Positions 6,640 to 9,540 of a DNA stretch of 9,540 bases are shown here, in pieces. Source of the DNA: Rickettsiales bacterium (GTDB lineage: Bacteria > Pseudomonadota > Alphaproteobacteria > Rs-D84). The stretch covers positions 1 to 9,540 of the forward strand of contig JAIRLP010000069.1 of NCBI GenBank assembly GCA_031259365.1. Direction: 5' to 3'. The translations under genes were made by a program, and so were the position numbers. The first letter of the stretch is position 1; every line of letters starts with the position of its first letter. The notes beneath the pieces are model-generated. The model was not told the DNA's origin and did no database searches. It saw only the letters and a program-made list of their open reading frames with translations.

Positions 6640-7780
6640 ATAACGTTTTTTGCAGATTTTTAAAGACTTCTTCAAAAAAGCGGTGCGAATTATTTAATGC
6701 GCTTTCTTGCCAGACTTCATCATCTGCATAATGCCAGCCCAATAACAAGTTTCTTGCGGTTTCAGTCTTTATCCTTTTCTGACCTGTTTTTTTGCCTTTG
6801 TTTTCTTTAACTGCCATCATTTCATATCTGGCATTTCCACGATCCATAAATTTTAAGATACGGGAACGATTAGGAGTTTCATCAGTGCCAACTTCAAAAT
6901 CCGCTGTATAAACAGGAATATTCATATGTTCATATCTGACTTCCAAGGCATCCACCAAATCACCCAGCAAAGCAGGGCCATCATATGGAACAATAGCAGC
7001 TGTATCGCCAGCCAATTGGGCAAACTTTTGGGTGTTTTCATGTTCCAAAGGATGAGAGACCAACAAACTTTTGTCTGTTTTGCCATAACCCGTATAATAA
7101 CGGCCAACACCCGTATGCAGACCAATCGATGTCAAAGATGCAGCATCTTTCATGATTTCATCATATATCGCCAACGTCATATGGTTTTCTGGCAATGCAT
7201 AACTGCCGCCGTAAAACAATCCCAAAGGTTCATAATACTGACCCCTGGAAATCGCCGCCCAGACATCTGGGTGCTCTTTGCGAAAAATTCGTAATCTATC
7301 ATACTTGGACACACCATTAATTGGCTTTGGCGAAGACATCAATATGTCATGCGCTTGCTTGTAAAGTTCGTTCTGCGGCAATGATTCGGGTTTAGAAAAA
7401 TCAATGCAAAAATTGCGATTAAGGTCAACCAGACCACCGTTTGCGTCCATAACTTCGCGCATGCCGTTTTCCATTCCCCAGCCGTTAATGACATGGATCA
7501 GACCAAGGGTGTATTTCTTGAAAAATTCAGCCGGTAAGTTTGGAATTAATTCACGAATGATCATCAACTGGGCTGCACTGCCAAAATAACCTTCGGCACC
7601 ATGCACACCCGAATTAATAACGACTTTGTCAGCACCGTTACCCAACGAAATATACGGAATATGGAATTTGCTTTCCGGATGCTTTTGCCATTTTACAGTT
7701 CCCAAAGAAGATGCCTCTGCAACAAAAGATACTGTTGCATCGCCCCAATTTTTTGAAAAATAATCAGCCGGTTTTTTCAC
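6638..7780 (-). CDS. DUF2817 / M14-like zinc carboxypeptidase family protein
   Basis: With the preferred GTG start the protein has 380 residues, normal for DUF2817. The zinc-ligand motif of M14-like peptidases is present as NSGVHGAEG (H60, E63), followed by DLNRNF (119-124, with the substrate-carboxylate arginine), HTGVG (H222, probable third zinc ligand) and FEVGT (E296, probable catalytic Glu). The catalytic set is therefore complete. Family members are predicted metallo-carboxypeptidases or amidases of unknown substrate. There is no signal peptide, so a cytoplasmic role such as peptide or acyl-amino-acid breakdown is likelier than cell-wall work. Start choice: GTG at 7780-7778 has AGGA (7790-7787) six bases upstream, while the in-frame ATG at 7816 and TTG at 7825 have no ribosome-binding site. 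The gene has its own promoter (7872-7900) and terminator. It separates tolA from the position where tolB would normally lie. Confidence 0.88.
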   Translation of the reverse strand: MKKPADYFSKNWGDATVSFVAEASSLGTVKWQKHPESKFHIPYISLGNGADKVVINSGVHGAEGYFGSAAQLMIIRELIPNLPAEFFKKYTLGLIHVINGWGMENGMREVMDANGGLVDLNRNFCIDFSKPESLPQNELYKQAHDILMSSPKPINGVSKYDRLRIFRKEHPDVWAAISRGQYYEPLGLFYGGSYALPENHMTLAIYDEIMKDAASLTSIGLHTGVGRYYTGYGKTDKSLLVSHPLEHENTQKFAQLAGDTAAIVPYDGPALLGDLVDALEVRYEHMNIPVYTADFEVGTDETPNRSRILKFMDRGNARYEMMAVKENKGKKTGQKRIKTETARNLLLGWHYADDEVWQESALNNSHRFFEEVFKNLQKTL

Positions 7781-7871
7781 AAGGATTCCTTTTGACCTTT
7801 TGCCTTTTGTCAACATCAAAAGCAACGGAACAGTTGGATCAGGCAGTTATCATTTATTTTTTTGTTAACTA

Positions 7872-7900
7872 ATCATAGTACTTCTACAACCACTTTTCAA
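7872..7900 (-). promoter_or_regulatory. Promoter of the DUF2817 gene
   Basis: On the minus strand TTGAAA (7900-7895) and TATGAT (7877-7872) are 17 bp apart. Transcription would begin near 7865, about 85 nt before the GTG start at 7780. It lies between the tolA terminator (7937-7963) and the coding region. The rest of the 7781-7979 gap holds only these two signals. Confidence 0.65.
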
Positions 7901-7936
7901 GGATAAAAAACCTTCGTTTATATTAGAAATTTGGGC

Positions 7937-7963
7937 AAAAAAAATCAACCCAAAGGTCGATTT
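7937..7963 (-). terminator. Intrinsic terminator of the tol operon
   Basis: On the minus strand a 9-bp stem, AAATCGACC (7963-7955) with GGTTGATTT (7950-7942, one G-T wobble), has a 4-nt loop and runs straight into a T tract (7944-7937). It begins 17 bp after the tolA stop and closes the operon before any tolB or pal gene. A competing hairpin, TTTGGG with CCCAAA, puts the T run in its loop and is less likely. Confidence 0.8.
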
Positions 7964-7979
7964 CTTGAACATGCTTTTA

Positions 7980-8714
7980 TTACATGATCTTTCCCTGGGT
8001 CGGATAAAAAGTCAGTTGGATCTTTTCCCAGTGATCAAATTCGCTGGCTGGCAGCATGCTGAACGGCTGACATGTTTTCAACGCACCGCGGATTGTATCC
8101 AGCACATAAGCAAAAGCCGGATCATGATCAGCGCGCGCAGCCGATTCGAACCACATATCGCGAACCATTCCATTCTTGTACATTGTTAAGTGGGCCACGG
8201 CGCGAATATCTGCAATATCAGTCCGATTTGTATCAACCACCCAACAACGGGTCAGCGCAACACGCAAAGCATCAACAACTGACACTGTCATTGTTCTGTT
8301 CAAAGATACAGTTTCACGGTTAATACGAACAACTGTTCTTTTCTTTGGCGCGGGTGTTTCTTCGACCTTTTTATCTTCTTGTTTCTTTGGTTTTTCATTA
8401 TCCACCAAACTTGGTGTTTCAATCGGCTTGTCTTCGCCCTGAGGTTCGGCTTCGGGCTCGGCCTTTGGCTTTTCCTGGGGCACAGGCTTCTCGGGTTCTT
8501 TCACCGTTGGAATGGCCGTATTGTAAAGACTTGTTTCATCACGCGTGATCTTTACCTGGGATAAATCAATTTCTGTGATTTCAATACGATCTGGGGTGAC
8601 CAATTTAGCGCGTTCAACCACAATGGCAAAAGATGTCACCATAACCGCGACCAAAGCCAAGTGTCCAACCGCAGACAACAAAAGGTTTTCTGAAGAGAAA
8701 TGTTTGTTATTCAT
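7980..8714 (-). CDS. tolA: TolA-like inner-membrane energy transducer of the Tol-Pal system
   Basis: The 244-residue protein has the TolA plan. A single N-terminal membrane anchor (about 11-33) contains the SxxxH motif (S14, H18) used to couple to TolQR. A Pro/Lys/Glu-rich periplasmic arm (about 70-125) follows. The C-terminal domain (about 140-240) carries TRCWVV (C157), VAHLTMYKNGMVRD, TCQPFSMLP (C215) and WEKIQLTFYP, as in TolA/TonB C-terminal domains; C157 and C215 may form a disulfide. Known role: it links the proton-driven TolQR motor to TolB/Pal, keeping the outer membrane invaginated and stable at division. The arm is shorter than in E. coli TolA (421 residues). It lies third in a tolQ-tolR-tolA order, but a four-helix-bundle gene is inserted before it. 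No Shine-Dalgarno sequence is visible upstream of the ATG: the preceding bases are AT-rich heptad repeats. TonB-like transducer is the alternative, disfavoured by the neighbours. Confidence 0.85.
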   Translation of the reverse strand: MNNKHFSSENLLLSAVGHLALVAVMVTSFAIVVERAKLVTPDRIEITEIDLSQVKITRDETSLYNTAIPTVKEPEKPVPQEKPKAEPEAEPQGEDKPIETPSLVDNEKPKKQEDKKVEETPAPKKRTVVRINRETVSLNRTMTVSVVDALRVALTRCWVVDTNRTDIADIRAVAHLTMYKNGMVRDMWFESAARADHDPAFAYVLDTIRGALKTCQPFSMLPASEFDHWEKIQLTFYPTQGKIM

Positions 8715-8716
8715 TC

Positions 8717-8744
8717 ATGATTTCTGATTTATGATTTATGATTT
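8717..8744. repeat. Tandem heptamer array, left end of the inserted unit
   Basis: Four head-to-tail 7-bp units on the plus strand: ATGATTT (8717-8723), CTGATTT (8724-8730), ATGATTT (8731-8737) and ATGATTT (8738-8744). The last three are the inverted partner of the array at 9093-9113. The array contains the stop codon of the four-helix-bundle gene and its last few codons, and ends 2 bp from the tolA ATG. Confidence 0.9.
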
Positions 8745-9085
8745 TTTGTCGTTTTGGATATTGAACAAAATATCGAAACCAATTCATCTGCCTCTTTATA
8801 TAACTCTTGTAATTGTTTTTCTTTTATTAACTTAGCTTCAAGTATTATCTCTAACCAGAAAAGCGTTTCATCTACTTCTTCTACAACAATTCCTATCTTT
8901 GACAAAAATTCTTGCCTTGAACGTCCACGTAATGCAGCCCTGTAATTTGCAGCCACTGATGTTCCAGAACGAACTATCTGGTTGGCAACGGCACGACCAG
9001 AAACTGTTTTTGGCATAGCCTCGGCCAATTTTATGATTCTTAAAGCAAAGCTCTTTGTGCGAAATTTTAAATCTTGTGAATTCAT
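8729..9085 (-). CDS. Four-helix-bundle protein of the 23S rRNA IVS (S23) / Avd-like family
   Basis: A 118-residue, helix-only protein with the family signature: LKFRTKSFALRIIKLAEAMPK (about 6-26) in helix 1, NQIVRSGTSVAANYRAAL (about 36-53), GRSRQEFLSKIGIVVEEVDET (about 54-74) and FWLEIILEAK (about 76-85), then a fourth helix. Relatives are found in rRNA intervening sequences, as accessory Avd proteins of diversity-generating retroelements, and as scattered stand-alone genes. They form basic oligomers thought to bind nucleic acid; the role of the stand-alone copies is unknown. No reverse transcriptase or variable repeat is nearby, so an Avd role is unlikely here. The start has AGGA (9099-9096) ten bases upstream, supplied by the terminal repeat. 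The last four residues and the TAA stop lie in the opposite repeat. It is probably co-transcribed with tolQ, tolR and tolA. Confidence 0.88.
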   Translation of the reverse strand: MNSQDLKFRTKSFALRIIKLAEAMPKTVSGRAVANQIVRSGTSVAANYRAALRGRSRQEFLSKIGIVVEEVDETLFWLEIILEAKLIKEKQLQELYKEADELVSIFCSISKTTKNHKS

Positions 9086-9092
9086 AATTTAT

Positions 9093-9113
9093 AAATCCTA
9101 AATCATAAATCAG
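9093..9113. repeat. Tandem heptamer array, right end of the inserted unit
   Basis: Three 7-bp units on the plus strand: AAATCCT (9093-9099), AAATCAT (9100-9106) and AAATCAG (9107-9113), inverted relative to the array at 8717-8744. The odd unit, AAATCCT, reads AGGATTT on the coding strand and gives the inserted gene its AGGA ribosome-binding site. The outer unit contains the tolR stop codon (TGA, 9112-9110). Confidence 0.9.
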
Positions 9114-9511
9114 TTATCCAATTTGGTGCGCAGCCCAACTTTTTGAAAACCCGCGTCCTTTAATTTACCCATCATGGACATAACAGCGCCATAATCAGCC
9201 TTGCTGTCGCCATTGATCATGATTGTCAGTTCTGAATTTTCTTTGCGCATGGCGACAGCCTTTTTAACAATGTCGTCGCGTTCAAACTGATTTGCCCCAA
9301 GGAAATAACGCCCGGCGGAATCAACGCTGATTTGAATCGCATGATCGTGGCCAGTCATCGCGGATTTCCCAGCCCTTGGCAAATCCAAATCAATACCAGT
9401 GGTCATCATAGGGGTTGTTACCATAAAGACCGCCAACAACACCGTCATGACGTCAATCATTGGCGTTAACGATATTTCCCCGCTCGTTTTTCTGGAATTT
9501 CTGCGCGCCAT
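9110..9511 (-). CDS. tolR: TolR/ExbD-family proton-channel subunit of the Tol system
   Basis: At 133 residues it fits the TolR/ExbD family. A short basic cytoplasmic N-terminus (MARRNSRKTSGEIS) precedes LTPMIDVMTVLLAVFMVTTP (about 15-34), the single membrane helix carrying the conserved channel aspartate D20 (equivalent to E. coli TolR D23). A periplasmic domain follows (DLDLPRA, then IQISVDSAGRYFLG and VGLRTKLDN at the end). With TolQ it forms the proton-driven stator that moves TolA. The ATG overlaps the upstream tolQ stop by one base (TAATG), implying translational coupling, and GAAGG lies about 9 bases before it. The stop codon falls within the heptamer repeat of the inserted unit. ExbD is the alternative name, disfavoured by the adjacent TolA-like gene. 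Confidence 0.92.
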   Translation of the reverse strand: MARRNSRKTSGEISLTPMIDVMTVLLAVFMVTTPMMTTGIDLDLPRAGKSAMTGHDHAIQISVDSAGRYFLGANQFERDDIVKKAVAMRKENSELTIMINGDSKADYGAVMSMMGKLKDAGFQKVGLRTKLDN

Positions 9512-9540
9512 TATAACAAACCTTCTTCTTTTAATTTATC
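9511..9540 (-). CDS. tolQ: 3' end of the upstream gene, probably tolQ (partial)
   Basis: Nine sense codons (DKLKEEGLL) and a TAA stop (9513-9511) precede tolR in an open frame, with the stop sharing one base with the tolR ATG. The acidic/basic tail would suit the cytoplasmic C-terminus of a TolQ/ExbB protein, and tolQ is the usual gene in this place. The identity rests on position, since too little sequence is visible for a motif. Confidence 0.6.
   Translation of the reverse strand, partial: DKLKEEGLL

Larger units (their letters stand above)
8724..9113 (-). mobile_element. Putative IVS-like inserted unit between tolR and tolA
   Basis: A 390-bp segment is bounded by inverted heptamer arrays that match at 20 of 21 positions (8724-8744 against 9093-9113, including a perfect 15-bp core). 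It holds one gene, of the family first described inside 23S rRNA intervening sequences, where flanking repeats also form a stem around the gene. The outer edge begins in the tolR stop codon, and the other edge lies 9 bp before tolA. Insertion is inferred from this structure and from the usual direct tolR-tolA junction. No transposase or target duplication is seen, so the mobility mechanism is unknown. Confidence 0.6.

Noticed and set aside
7781..7825. Upstream starts (TTG 7825, ATG 7816) for the DUF2817 gene
   Set aside because: Neither has a ribosome-binding site, while the GTG at 7780 has AGGA at six bases. The extra residues are low-complexity and basic.
8729..9085. The four-helix-bundle gene as the Avd protein of a diversity-generating retroelement
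   Set aside because: No reverse transcriptase, template repeat or variable repeat is present in the window, and the Tol genes around it are not typical retroelement targets.
8717..9113. Heptamer arrays as a CRISPR or origin-type iteron array
   Set aside because: The units are 7 bp, directly adjacent with no spacers, and placed as inverted ends of a single gene. There are no cas or replication genes nearby.

Overview
The window reads as a chromosomal segment of a Gram-negative bacterium, most likely a host-associated alphaproteobacterium with a moderately AT-rich genome. The grounds are an 870-residue SecA that carries an extra acidic/lysine-rich stretch (about residues 506-541) between its NMAGRGTDIKLGG and GGLYVIGTERHESRR motifs, a Tol envelope operon, and a class A RNase P RNA. 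Assignment to one of the poorly cultured gut alphaproteobacterial groups is a guess from the style of the cysteine-rich repeat protein. It cannot be proven from this sequence.

Layout from left to right. (1) 1-617, minus: an aminoglycoside-phosphotransferase/choline-kinase-like protein that runs off the left edge, with its own promoter. (2) 718-741: a bidirectional terminator, then secA (761-3373, minus). The secA promoter overlaps a divergent promoter that drives (3) a small 72-codon gene of unknown function (3565-3783, plus) and possibly reads into (4) rnpB (3841-4134, plus), which also has its own promoter. (5) A hairpin at 4144-4167 ends rnpB and, from the other side, a large secreted cysteine-rich repeat protein (4173-6521, minus). 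(6) A DUF2817/M14-like metallocarboxypeptidase gene (6638-7780, minus), with its own promoter and terminator. (7) The 3' part of a tolQ-tolR-tolA operon (7980-9540, minus). Between tolR and tolA sits a gene for a four-helix-bundle protein of the 23S rRNA intervening-sequence (IVS/S23) family, bounded by inverted arrays of a 7-bp repeat.

How the genes relate. Most are independent transcription units, each with a recognisable promoter and hairpin terminator. SecA would export the cysteine-rich protein, which has a classical signal peptide, and helps place the envelope proteins. TolQ, TolR and TolA form the inner-membrane motor that energises the outer membrane through TolB and Pal, but tolB and pal do not follow tolA here. 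RNase P RNA matures tRNAs.

The most unusual item is the IVS-type unit inside the Tol operon. Its terminal repeats can pair as a long RNA stem. One repeat variant carries the ribosome-binding site of the inserted gene, and the unit directly abuts the tolA start, which lacks a visible Shine-Dalgarno sequence. The other two points of interest are the cysteine-rich repeat protein (52 cysteines) and the unusually compact RNase P RNA of about 294 nt.
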